Assembly (NCBI GenBank): GCA_030913685.1
Contig: CP133187.1
Coordinates: 2,794,001 to 2,858,000, forward strand
From: Oscillospiraceae bacterium MB24-C1
GTDB lineage: Bacteria; Bacillota; Clostridia; Oscillospirales; Ruminococcaceae
Reading direction: 5' to 3'
DNA length: 64,000 nt
Position numbers and translations under genes: made by a program. The first letter of the stretch is position 1; each line of letters begins with the position of its first letter. This document shows, piece by piece, positions 26,636-34,994 of this stretch. The notes below the pieces were generated by a model. The model was not told where the DNA came from. It saw nothing but the letters and a program-made list of their open reading frames with translations, and did not search any database.

Positions 26636-28165
26636 CTATTTTTCATAAGATTTTAACTTTCTCCATAACGTTGTGCCATCTATTTCTAATATTTTTGCGC
26701 AATCAGTTTTGTTCCCTTTTGTGCATTCCAGTACTTTAGAAATATAATCTTGTTCTAACTGTTTGAGCGACATTAATTTTATTTTATCGTGATTAATAAC
26801 GTCAGATTTTTCATCGTATTCATATACCAAATTAAAAGTATCCATATCTATAATACTCTTATGAGACATTATCATTAACTTTTCTAGAAAATTCTCAAGT
26901 TCTCTTATATTTCCGTGCCACTCAAATGTTATTAATTGGTTTAGTACTTCATTGGTAACACCTAAGATGCTTTTATTTAGCTGGCGGTTTTTTGATCTAA
27001 TTAGTGCGTCAATTATAGGCGGAATATCTTCTTTTCTTTCACGCAAAGGGGGGACATGTAAGTCCAAAACGCTAAGACGATAATAAAGGTCCTCTCTAAA
27101 ATGCCCTTTTTCTACCAGTCTTTTAAGGTCTTTATTTGTTGCCGCTATAATTCGGACATCTATGGTTCTAAGCTTATCATCGCCTATGCGCATTATTTCC
27201 TTTTCTTGCAAAACACGTAGAAGCTGCGCTTGCATAGACAAAGTAATTTCACCTATTTCATCAAGAAATAGCGTGCCTGTACTTGCCATTTCAAAAACAC
27301 CTTGTTTACCATCACATCTTGCGCCGGTAAATGCGCCTTTCACATATCCAAACAGCTCGCTTTCAAGCAGATTTTCAGGCAATGCTGCACAGTTTATAGC
27401 TACAAAGGGTTGCTTTTTTCTTAAGCTTGAATTATGTATGCTTTGGGCTAATAACTCTTTTCCTGTCCCTGTTTCTCCAGTTATTAGTACAGTGCTGTCG
27501 TGTTGGGCAAAGGTTTTAGCAAGATGCTTTGTGCGAAGAATGGCTGGGGAATTGCCGATTATAGAAGAAAAAGTGCACTTTGCAATATGACCTTTAAGTC
27601 GCATGTTCTTTTGTGCTCTCAAACCTAATTCATGAATTTCTTGAGCGTCACGCAGGGAGTAGAGAGAGCCACTGCGATTATAGGCAATATCAAGTTGGGT
27701 TTTTTGAAGCAAAACAAATATGTTTCCCTTTTCTCTATCATCAATTGTTTCAGGAGAGAATACGTCTACAACCCTTTTGCTTTTTAAAAGATCGTGTATA
27801 TTTACGCCCAACTCGTTTTTTGAATTTACACTTAAAAGCCGTTCCGCTGCGTGATTCATAATTGTTATACAATCTTTAGAATCAACTGCTATCATCCCTT
27901 CGCTGGAATAATCCATAATAGCTTGAACCACTTTGTTACGGTGTTCTCTGCTTGTTTCAATCTGCAAAAGCATTTGAGAATTTGTTAAAGCGACCTCAAA
28001 CATGCGTGGATCTATACCAAATAAAATTCCGACTTTGCCCATGTTTTTTGCTGTTTCAACGCAAGGAGTACCGCTTATAACTACTTCATAGTTCCCTTGG
28101 TTGATAAACTCTTCTGCTTGATCTGTTAGAGGGCGATCGTGTGTATATTCTTTTATATCAATCAT
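26636..28165 (-). CDS. Sigma-54-dependent activator, PrpR/PucR-like N-domain remainder + AAA+ + Fis HTH
   Basis: 509 residues from the first ATG after an in-frame stop. Residues 1-60 are the second half of a PrpR_N sensor domain, about 70-125 a PAS-like region, about 195-425 the AAA+ domain with Walker A GETGTGKE, the sigma-54-contacting GAFTGA loop, and Walker B LFLDEIGE; the C-terminus is a Fis-type helix-turn-helix (CAKILEIDGTTLWRKL). The output machinery is intact. The first half of the sensor is encoded in the same frame just upstream (28253-28525) and is separated only by a TAA. It should activate the sigma-54 promoter at 26431. A truncated but working protein, readthrough, or a pseudogene are all possible. 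Confidence 0.8.
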   Translation of the reverse strand: MIDIKEYTHDRPLTDQAEEFINQGNYEVVISGTPCVETAKNMGKVGILFGIDPRMFEVALTNSQMLLQIETSREHRNKVVQAIMDYSSEGMIAVDSKDCITIMNHAAERLLSVNSKNELGVNIHDLLKSKRVVDVFSPETIDDREKGNIFVLLQKTQLDIAYNRSGSLYSLRDAQEIHELGLRAQKNMRLKGHIAKCTFSSIIGNSPAILRTKHLAKTFAQHDSTVLITGETGTGKELLAQSIHNSSLRKKQPFVAINCAALPENLLESELFGYVKGAFTGARCDGKQGVFEMASTGTLFLDEIGEITLSMQAQLLRVLQEKEIMRIGDDKLRTIDVRIIAATNKDLKRLVEKGHFREDLYYRLSVLDLHVPPLRERKEDIPPIIDALIRSKNRQLNKSILGVTNEVLNQLITFEWHGNIRELENFLEKLMIMSHKSIIDMDTFNLVYEYDEKSDVINHDKIKLMSLKQLEQDYISKVLECTKGNKTDCAKILEIDGTTLWRKLKSYEK

Positions 28166-28252
28166 TCTTGCCCGTTCTTTGAAAACTTCAAGACATTGCC
28201 TAGCAGTATAGCTTACATTTGAACTTCCAACAATCAGTATTTTATCAGAGTA

Positions 28253-28525
28253 TTACAATGCCTCATTAATTGCCGTTATAAACTCCATTCCTCCGAATGT
28301 CATTTCTAACACAGGAATTAAAAGCTGCTTTTGCAAAAAACGTGCGGTAGTTCCAATGCTGACAACTACTCTGGTGCCTTTGCTTATCATATCAGTTGCG
28401 ATTTTTAGAGCTTCCCCCATGGAACCATAATAGACAGGGTAATTAAACCCTTTTGATTTTAGCAATTCTCTTATTATATCTATCATTTTTGTGTTTGGAA
28501 TTATAAAAAGTATAGAATTATCCAT
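28253..28525 (-). pseudogene. N-terminal PrpR_N half of the sigma-54 activator, cut by an in-frame TAA
   Basis: 90 codons from ATG 28525 (MDNSILFII, GGGGG eight bases upstream; a longer frame from 28555 exists). It reads ISKGTRVVVSIGTTARFLQK and IPVLEMTFGGMEFITAINEAL, the first half of the PrpR_N (propionate activator-like) sensor fold. The frame stops at TAA 28253-28255 and continues uninterrupted, in the same frame, as YSDKILIVGSSNVSYTARQC into the activator at 28165. One base substitution would restore a protein of about 629 residues. Confidence 0.8.
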
Positions 28526-28555
28526 TAAAGAAACCCCCATAGGAAAACTAATCAA

Positions 28556-28909
28556 TTACTATATATGATTACACAATTTTATTATTAAGACAAGAAAAAA
28601 TTACTTAAGTCTACCTCTTTAATAAGGTTTGTAAAAATACCGGCTAAGCCATAAAAGCCTAGCTGTTGCTGTTTAAATACAAAATTTGGCGTTCCAAATA
28701 CCTGGCTTACACGGGGCACTTCATGGGTAAAGGTTTAAAAAAAGCATCCAAAAAACGCTATAACAATTGCCCCTTGGTACCGAGCATTTTCGGCACTCAA
28801 GGGGCAATTGTTGATCAAATTTTTAATTTGGCGGATGATAACATAAAATTGGTCAGATTTTAGTATCAGTACAGATTTCAAGTAGTTAAAGCACTGCTAC
28901 CGATCGCGC
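28556..28909. other. Spacer between the activator and the alpha/beta hydrolase gene
   Basis: About 350 bases with one strong hairpin (28762-28812, listed separately). The AT-rich part at 28556-28640 presumably holds the activator promoter. No gene recognised. Confidence 0.5.
28762..28812 (-). terminator. Terminator hairpin downstream of the ilvD-type operon
   Basis: 15-bp perfect stem AACAATTGCCCCTTG / CAAGGGGCAATTGTT around a 21-base loop; on the minus strand it is followed by ATAGCGTTTTTT. It lies about 100 bases beyond the hydrolase stop codon. Confidence 0.75.
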
Positions 28910-29794
28910 TTAGAGGGCATGCTTGAAAAATGTATCCAAGCTTGCCACCAACTGAAGAAAAATAGGATGATCATCAAACATAAAGTCATTATGCTTGCCA
29001 TCAATCTTATAAAGTTGGTTGTGATCGCCATGCAATGTGCTAAAGAATGCGACAGACTCTTGTGCGGGGTGCAGAAGATTATCTTTTCCATACCCAACAA
29101 AGACTGGGATATTTAGTGCATCGGAGTAGTCTTCCGCATTGAATTCTAAAATAGACTGACCTATTTCAAGAGAAATTTCCTGGCCATATCCCTTCACGAC
29201 ATAAAGGTTCTCCACGACAACATCCTTGGTTTCGGGATCCAACGGATAAAAGTGGAAGGGGTTGTCAAACTTTCTTTCACCGGATTGAATAAAGCGAATT
29301 CTTTCCTGTTTGACTTCTTCTTTCAGCTTAACGAAGTCTGCATAGGTATTCACGCTTGCCAACCAACGCTCACCGTTGTAGAAGCCATTCAGACCAGCAA
29401 CCGCCTTTACCATCGGTTCAAGAGCCGCAGCCTTCATGACCAAAGCTGCAGCCATTCCCCAACCCACCAAAAGTATTTCTTCACTGTTTACTTCCTTTTG
29501 GAGGGAAGCGAAAACCACTGCATTTCGGATATCTTCGACCTGTTCTTCCAACTTGCACACACCACTGGGGCCCTCATTTTCCAAGAATCCTCTGTAGTCA
29601 AAGCCGAAAACAGCATACCCCTTTTTGGTTAATGCACGAGCATATAGAGCAGGATAAATTGAATTTAATCCCATGTACCCCGAGTTCACAACAACACAGG
29701 GATATTTTTCACCCTCCTTGTAATCTTCGGGCAGATAAAGAATAGATGCCAAGCGGTACCCATTGCTATAAAACGTTAAATTTTTTTCCTTCAT
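28910..29794 (-). CDS. Alpha/beta hydrolase-fold protein lacking the nucleophile serine
   Basis: 294 residues. The fold is clear: YPCVVVNSGYMGLNS (oxyanion-region strand), GYAVFGFDYRGFLENEG, a nucleophile elbow at about residue 110, VFVGYGKDNLLHP (acid strand) and KIDGKHNDFMFDD (His). The elbow reads LLVGWGMAAAL, so the usual GxSxG serine is glycine (codon GGA). It may be inactive as a hydrolase or use another mechanism. It is the third gene of the ilvD/DUF6282/hydrolase operon, 51 bases after the DUF6282-like gene; start behind AGGAGGATGTAAC. Confidence 0.8.
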   Translation of the reverse strand: MKEKNLTFYSNGYRLASILYLPEDYKEGEKYPCVVVNSGYMGLNSIYPALYARALTKKGYAVFGFDYRGFLENEGPSGVCKLEEQVEDIRNAVVFASLQKEVNSEEILLVGWGMAAALVMKAAALEPMVKAVAGLNGFYNGERWLASVNTYADFVKLKEEVKQERIRFIQSGERKFDNPFHFYPLDPETKDVVVENLYVVKGYGQEISLEIGQSILEFNAEDYSDALNIPVFVGYGKDNLLHPAQESVAFFSTLHGDHNQLYKIDGKHNDFMFDDHPIFLQLVASLDTFFKHAL

Positions 29795-29845
29795 GTTACA
29801 TCCTCCTTGATTGTATGACTGATAAAGTGCCGGAACACTATAATC

Positions 29846-30694
29846 CTAGCTCAAAAGTTTTTGGGGTGTTTGCCGTACAATTTCTTTTAAAGTAGAGGTA
29901 GAGACGCCTTCTTGCAACATCGCTTGCACGAAACGCAATAGTTCTAAGGCAGGGTAGTCTTCGTTTAATTGCCCCCGGTCGGTGACCATAATGACCCGCC
30001 TGGGATTCAGAGTTCTAAGGCAATTTGCCATTTCTAATTGTGTAATAGTCTTTTCTTTAATGGTCGCAAAAACTTTTTCAATGTAGACACCTTGTTCACA
30101 AAGTTCTTTCTGAATGCGTTGTGTCACGAGCGTGCGCATCCAATCGGGATGGGTTAAAACTGTTTTAATTCCCATTGCAAGCGACTTTTGGCACAGCGCC
30201 AAGGATTCCTCTAGGCTAATGTGACCGGTTGCGACGCACGCATCGTAGTTTTTGATGATATCCAGTATTTCCAGTATTTCTTGGTTGATTTGACCTTCTG
30301 CATCAAAAACCGACAAGCCTTTTCGCTTAAAAAAATCTCCGGGCATATCGCCCATCCGCAAAGAATGGGCAGCATCTCGCGTAGGCATCCACACCATTCG
30401 GCCACCGGCTTTCAAAAAACTTTCGACAGCGTATGGATTGAAACCGCCAACGGGGTAATTTAGAGCAAGTCCACCAAAAGCTTGTGCCTTGGTTTTACAA
30501 TGTTCATTTGCCATCATGGCTCTGCTTTGCGTTTGCTCATAATGACTTTTAATCAGAATCCCTGCTATGCCTGCGTCATCTGCTTGTTTGAGTGCCTCAA
30601 AGTCATCTAGCTTTCTGGGGAAGTGAGATGGTGCGGTGTGGATGTGCAAATCATACCCACCACAAATAATTTCCTTTGCTTTTTCAAGGAACAT
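29846..30694 (-). CDS. DUF6282-like metal-dependent hydrolase
   Basis: 282 residues from ATG 30694, one base after the ilvD-type stop codon, with GGGAG inside the end of that gene. Putative metal ligands of an amidohydrolase/PHP-like barrel are GGYDLHIHTAPS near the N-terminus, LIKSHYEQT, VATGHIS, LTHPDW and VTDRGQ. This is the pattern of DUF6282 proteins, which are predicted hydrolases of unknown substrate. Overlap-type coupling to a dehydratase suggests that it acts on the same compound. Confidence 0.75.
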   Translation of the reverse strand: MFLEKAKEIICGGYDLHIHTAPSHFPRKLDDFEALKQADDAGIAGILIKSHYEQTQSRAMMANEHCKTKAQAFGGLALNYPVGGFNPYAVESFLKAGGRMVWMPTRDAAHSLRMGDMPGDFFKRKGLSVFDAEGQINQEILEILDIIKNYDACVATGHISLEESLALCQKSLAMGIKTVLTHPDWMRTLVTQRIQKELCEQGVYIEKVFATIKEKTITQLEMANCLRTLNPRRVIMVTDRGQLNEDYPALELLRFVQAMLQEGVSTSTLKEIVRQTPQKLLS

Positions 30695-30695
30695 T

Positions 30696-32399
30696 TTATT
30701 CTCCCAAATCGAATTCTGGAATTTTGGTATACGCACCCTTATCTGCAGAAGTAGCCATGGCAGCAAACTTGGCAAGTGCCGGAGTTCGTGGTTTTTTGAT
30801 GTGTTTGACCGACTTCATTCTCTCTTGAATTTCTTCCGCTGATACTTCTAAATCTAGCTTTCGATTGGGAATGTCGATATGAATGATATCGCCATCCCGA
30901 ACAGCAGCAATCGGACCACCCGCAGCAGCTTCAGGACTGATATGTCCAATGCACGGGCCTCTAGTCGAACCAGAAAACCTACCGTCCGTCACCAGGGCGC
31001 AGCTTTCATCCATACCTCTGCCAACCAACAGGGAGGTAACCATGTGCATTTCTCGCATGCCTGGACCACCTTTGGGCCCTTCGTATCGGATAACGATAAC
31101 ATCACCTGATTGGATGCGATCCCCAACAACAGCCTCGACGGCATCTTCCATCGAATGGAATACCTTAGCTCTGCCGGTAAAAGTGTACATTGAGGGCTTC
31201 ACGCCGGACTTTTTGACCACTGCGCCGTTGGGCGCTAAAGTGCCCGAAAGAATTGCTAGACCACCATCTTGGCTTTTGGGGTTTGAAATGGGGAAGATGA
31301 CGTCATTTTCAACCAAAGGGACCGATGCAAGATTCTCTTTGACTGTTTTACCCGTAACGGTGAGATGATCATCCTCTAGCCACTGCTCGATCGATTTCAA
31401 TACAGCGGGCACCCCTCCAACATCATGCAATGCCGAAACCGGATAGGCACCGGAGGGTTTTAAATTACAGATATATGGAACTTTCCGACTAATCGCATCA
31501 AAGTCCTCCAGCGTTAGTTCAACATTGGCCTCGTGCGCAATCGCCATGAGATGCAACACCGTATTACTCGAAGACCCCATTGCCATCGTGGCAGCAATAC
31601 CGTTACGCAACGCTTGTCGGGTGAGAATCTTCTTGGCGGTGAGATTTTCTTTGATCATTTCCATGACTCTCATTCCGGCTGCTTTTGCAAGACGGCGCTT
31701 TTCTGAAGAAACGGCAAGTGCTGTGGTGGAATGAGGCAACGACATACCCAAAATTTCTGCAAGAAAACTCATCGAGTTTGCAGTGCCCAACATAGCACAT
31801 GTTCCGTACGAAGGCAATGCCACCTTTTCAAATTCCAACAGTTCCTCGTAGGTGTATTTTCCCATTTGCGTTTGACCGATAAATTCACGCATATCGGTTA
31901 ATGTGATCACATCAATATCCTTATACTTTCCTGCCATCATAGGACCGCCGGGAATGATAATGGCTGGAATGTCAAGTCTTGCAGCAGCCATCATCATACC
32001 AGGGACAATTTTATCACAACCGGGTAGCATGACCATGGCATCAAACTGGTGCGCTTCTACCATGAGTTCAATCGAATCAGCGATCACCTCTCGACTGGGC
32101 AAAGGATAGCTCATGCCCTTATGTCCTTGACAAATTCCATCACATAATGCAATTGTGTCAAATTCACGGGGCACACCACCCGCTTCGATAATGCCATGCT
32201 TTACAAAATCTGCAATCTCACGTAGATGGATGTGACCCGGAACCATTTCGGTAAAAGAATTGACAACGGCAACAAAAGGTTTTTTAAAATCATGGGTATC
32301 CAAACCGGTGCTGTATAACAAAGCTCGATGTGCAGAGCGTTCCATACCATTGGTTAGGACACCACTACGATGGTCACTAAAGTGCATTGGCTTTCCCAT
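30696..32399 (-). CDS. IlvD/Edd-family dehydratase
   Basis: 567 residues from ATG 32399 (MGKPMHFSD) behind GGAGATTTG; the longer frame from 32450 lacks a ribosome site. Iron-sulfur ligands and catalytic blocks are present: ALCDGICQGHKGM near 70, LPGCDKIVPGMMMAA near 120, and YGTCAMLGTANSMSFLAE near 190; GRFSGSTRGPCIGHISPEA near 475 is the C-terminal active-site block. It dehydrates a 2,3-dihydroxy acid to a 2-keto acid. No other ilv gene is nearby and it is coupled to a DUF6282 gene with a divergent LysR, so it may be a sugar-acid dehydratase rather than the branched-chain enzyme. Confidence 0.88.
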   Translation of the reverse strand: MGKPMHFSDHRSGVLTNGMERSAHRALLYSTGLDTHDFKKPFVAVVNSFTEMVPGHIHLREIADFVKHGIIEAGGVPREFDTIALCDGICQGHKGMSYPLPSREVIADSIELMVEAHQFDAMVMLPGCDKIVPGMMMAAARLDIPAIIIPGGPMMAGKYKDIDVITLTDMREFIGQTQMGKYTYEELLEFEKVALPSYGTCAMLGTANSMSFLAEILGMSLPHSTTALAVSSEKRRLAKAAGMRVMEMIKENLTAKKILTRQALRNGIAATMAMGSSSNTVLHLMAIAHEANVELTLEDFDAISRKVPYICNLKPSGAYPVSALHDVGGVPAVLKSIEQWLEDDHLTVTGKTVKENLASVPLVENDVIFPISNPKSQDGGLAILSGTLAPNGAVVKKSGVKPSMYTFTGRAKVFHSMEDAVEAVVGDRIQSGDVIVIRYEGPKGGPGMREMHMVTSLLVGRGMDESCALVTDGRFSGSTRGPCIGHISPEAAAGGPIAAVRDGDIIHIDIPNRKLDLEVSAEEIQERMKSVKHIKKPRTPALAKFAAMATSADKGAYTKIPEFDLGE

Positions 32400-32590
32400 A
32401 ATCACAAATCTCCTACTATGTATTTTAATTTTCGTTAAACAAAAATGCACACTATAATCCAGCTAATATCTATACTAGGCACTTCTTTTTGAAAAGTAAA
32501 ACAAAATTACTTACAGGTGACACAAATAATTACTTGTGGCTTTTTTGCCCGTATGCTATAATGCACTGGAGCTAGGGAAGGGAGGATGTA

Positions 32591-33550
32591 ATGGATTTAC
32601 GCCAGAAGATGTTTCTTGCAATTGCGCAAGAAATGAGTATTACAAAAGCAGCTAAACGTCTTTTTGTAACCCAGCAATGTGTCAGCATTTATTTAAAAAA
32701 GATGGAGGAGGACTATGGTTGCACCTTTTTCAACAGAAGACCTCGTTTATCGTTAACAGCAGAGGGAAAAGAAATGTTGGATACTTTGTGGCAGATACAA
32801 CTGATTGAGCAGCGCTTTGAACAACGACTCGAAGAAATGCAAAGCGGTGTTTGTGCCACCATTCGTTTTGGCATCAATTCTACTCGGGCAAGAATTATCT
32901 CGAATAATTTATGCCGAAGATATAACGCAATTTATCCAAAAGTTAAGATATCATTTGAGTTTCGAGATACCAGAGCGATGGAAAATATGCTGGCACAGTA
33001 TCAATTAGACTTGTTTTTGGGCGTTAATACTTCAGATAATGCTTTATTTGTCCTGAAACCCATGCGAACCGAGCCGATATTCTTTGTTTGCACAGAACAA
33101 TTACTCAAGAAAAGCTTGGGAACAAATTTTGATATTATCTCTTCTCAAAGTTTATCGTTAAAAGAAATATCGAAATTTCCAATGGTGAGAAATTCAAACG
33201 ACAGTACACTAAATGGACTATTGGATAAACACTTGCTTGATCAAGGGTTAAGCTTAGACTGTGCTTATTTCATGAGTGACTATGAAAATCAGTTTGAATT
33301 ATGCCGTCAAGGGATCGTAGCGGCGTTTTGCCCCAAAATGATGTTAAAGCGTGTAATAGATCTTAATTTCACCTGCTCATTTCATCAGCGCTTATTGGTA
33401 TTTGATATTAAAGACGTACAAGATCGATTGAATTTACAGCTTGTGACTCATAGCGGAATTCGACAACCTGATTTTATCAATGTTTTTATTGATCAACTCC
33501 ATTCAGAATTGCAAATTTGCGAAAATGAAATTGATAGTTATAAAAATTAG
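32591..33550 (+). CDS. LysR-family regulator divergent from the ilvD-type operon
   Basis: 319 residues starting behind GGGAGGATGTA. Helix-turn-helix at about residues 14-35 (SITKAAKRLFVTQQCVSIYL), then a LysR effector domain. Divergent from the dehydratase operon with about 190 bases between starts, so it is the probable regulator. It resembles the convergent LysR at 33633 closely in the DNA-binding part (FFNRRPRLSLTAEGKEML compare FFTRKPRFQLTEAGKSML). Confidence 0.88.
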   Translation: MDLRQKMFLAIAQEMSITKAAKRLFVTQQCVSIYLKKMEEDYGCTFFNRRPRLSLTAEGKEMLDTLWQIQLIEQRFEQRLEEMQSGVCATIRFGINSTRARIISNNLCRRYNAIYPKVKISFEFRDTRAMENMLAQYQLDLFLGVNTSDNALFVLKPMRTEPIFFVCTEQLLKKSLGTNFDIISSQSLSLKEISKFPMVRNSNDSTLNGLLDKHLLDQGLSLDCAYFMSDYENQFELCRQGIVAAFCPKMMLKRVIDLNFTCSFHQRLLVFDIKDVQDRLNLQLVTHSGIRQPDFINVFIDQLHSELQICENEIDSYKN

Positions 33551-33570
33551 CCTGCAAAATCTTATAATAT

Positions 33571-33612
33571 TAAGAGCTTGCCCCCTTTTAACTACAGGGG
33601 ACAAGCTCTTTT
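33571..33612. terminator. Bidirectional terminator between convergent LysR genes
   Basis: AAGAGCTTGcCCCC / GGGGaCAAGCTCTT stem with one mismatch, followed by TTTT on the plus strand, in the 82-base gap between the two LysR stop codons. Confidence 0.8.
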
Positions 33613-33632
33613 AAATTGTGGATTAAACTAGT

Positions 33633-34577
33633 TCAATTATTTATATATAGCTTCCTCACAACTTCTTGTATTTTTTTTTCAAATTCTTTCAAGTAATAGG
33701 GCTTTTCAGCATGTTGAAGTGAAACAAGATCCAGCCGTAATTTATTCCTGAAAGCTTCCAAGTTCAAGACATGAATATACTCTTTTTTCTCACAGTGGGC
33801 ATTATGCCTATTGACTTTGGAAAGTAGCATCTGAGGGCAAAACATTGCGAACAATCCCTTGGAACAGAGCGAAAGCTGTGTTTCTACATCGCTTATATCA
33901 TACGTGTTATATAATTCCATGTGGTTTGCCTTTAAATAAGACTGCAACAAGAAGTTGATAGCACCGGTCTTATAACTTCCAAGGAAAGGAAGGTGGGTAA
34001 AGTACTTTAAATTTGGATGCAATAAAATGTTGGTATATTCGGCTTCATTAAAATGCTTTCGCAACAAGCCTTCCGAAACAATAAAACCAATGTTTTCGTT
34101 ACGCAGCAGCTGATAAGAAAAATTCTCATGATATTGGGTATTGATACCAAAGAACAGGTCAATCTTTGCCTCCAATAATCGTTGTTCCAAAATGACCGTA
34201 TCATCCATCAAAAAGCTTATTTTCACTTCTGGGAATTTTTCATAATACTCCGGTAGTATCTGCGGCAGCAGAACCTGAGCACGGGAAGAGTTGATTCCCA
34301 CGACAAAACTACCTTTCTCACCTTTTGTGCGTTGTTCCATATTTTTCAACATCATAGACTCAACTGCTTGCATTTGTTGCAACGACTGAAGCATTGATTT
34401 CCCGGCTTCTGTTAATTGGAAGCGTGGCTTTCTTGTGAAAAATTGTAGTCCGAACTGCTTTTCGATTCGTTTAATATGATCACTGATACATTGTTCTGTA
34501 ACCGAAAAATGAAGAGCAGCTTTACTGATACTCATTTCTTCGGCGACAATAACAAAAACTTCATAGTTTGTTTGCAC
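33633..34577 (-). CDS. LysR-family regulator divergent from the aconitase X operon
   Basis: 314 residues if started at GTG 34577 (reads MQTNYEVF), which has GGGGGT eight bases upstream; a longer ATG frame begins at 34601. The N-terminus then aligns with other LysR proteins (EMSISKAALHFSVTEQCISDHI as HTH). It is divergent from the aconitase X/GltS operon across about 400 bases and is the obvious candidate regulator. Confidence 0.86.
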   Translation of the reverse strand: MQTNYEVFVIVAEEMSISKAALHFSVTEQCISDHIKRIEKQFGLQFFTRKPRFQLTEAGKSMLQSLQQMQAVESMMLKNMEQRTKGEKGSFVVGINSSRAQVLLPQILPEYYEKFPEVKISFLMDDTVILEQRLLEAKIDLFFGINTQYHENFSYQLLRNENIGFIVSEGLLRKHFNEAEYTNILLHPNLKYFTHLPFLGSYKTGAINFLLQSYLKANHMELYNTYDISDVETQLSLCSKGLFAMFCPQMLLSKVNRHNAHCEKKEYIHVLNLEAFRNKLRLDLVSLQHAEKPYYLKEFEKKIQEVVRKLYINN

Positions 34578-34601
34578 TATATTAACCCCCATAAAAAACA
34601 A

Positions 34602-34994
34602 CTCGTTACTTTTTAATGAATAGTACCATCAAACTTTTTAAATATCAAGAAAAATATTGATATTTTAACTTTATAACTTGTTTGACGTTGTATATTTTAT
34701 GGCGTAAATTAAAGATGCTTCATAAACATCATTTGCACGACTTAAGTCTGTTCAGAATTAAAATCAACATTAAAAGGTTATAATACCGGACATTTTCTAA
34801 AAATGTCCCCAATATACCCTCTATCACATCACTTGCTCTACGGCTGTTGAGCATTTAATTTTAGCCATGTGAATTCTAGCACAAAAAGATATTGTCAGTT
34901 TCGCTCAACGCTGCAAGCTTGAGTATTTCAATTCACACCGGCAGAGCCGGTGGTAGTTTGGCGCTAAAGCTACAATACAAGGAGGAGGAGAATT
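34602..34994. promoter_or_regulatory. Long leader/promoter region of the aconitase X operon
   Basis: A good sigma-A-type promoter lies at 34682-34710 (TTGACG, 17-base spacer, TAAATT), which would give an untranslated leader of about 280 bases. In that leader are two stems: GGACATTTT/AAAATGTCC (34788-34808, 3-base loop) and CACCGGC/GCCGGTG (34936-34952, 3-base loop), the second ending about 40 bases before the start codon. I recognise no known riboswitch class. Confidence 0.45.
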
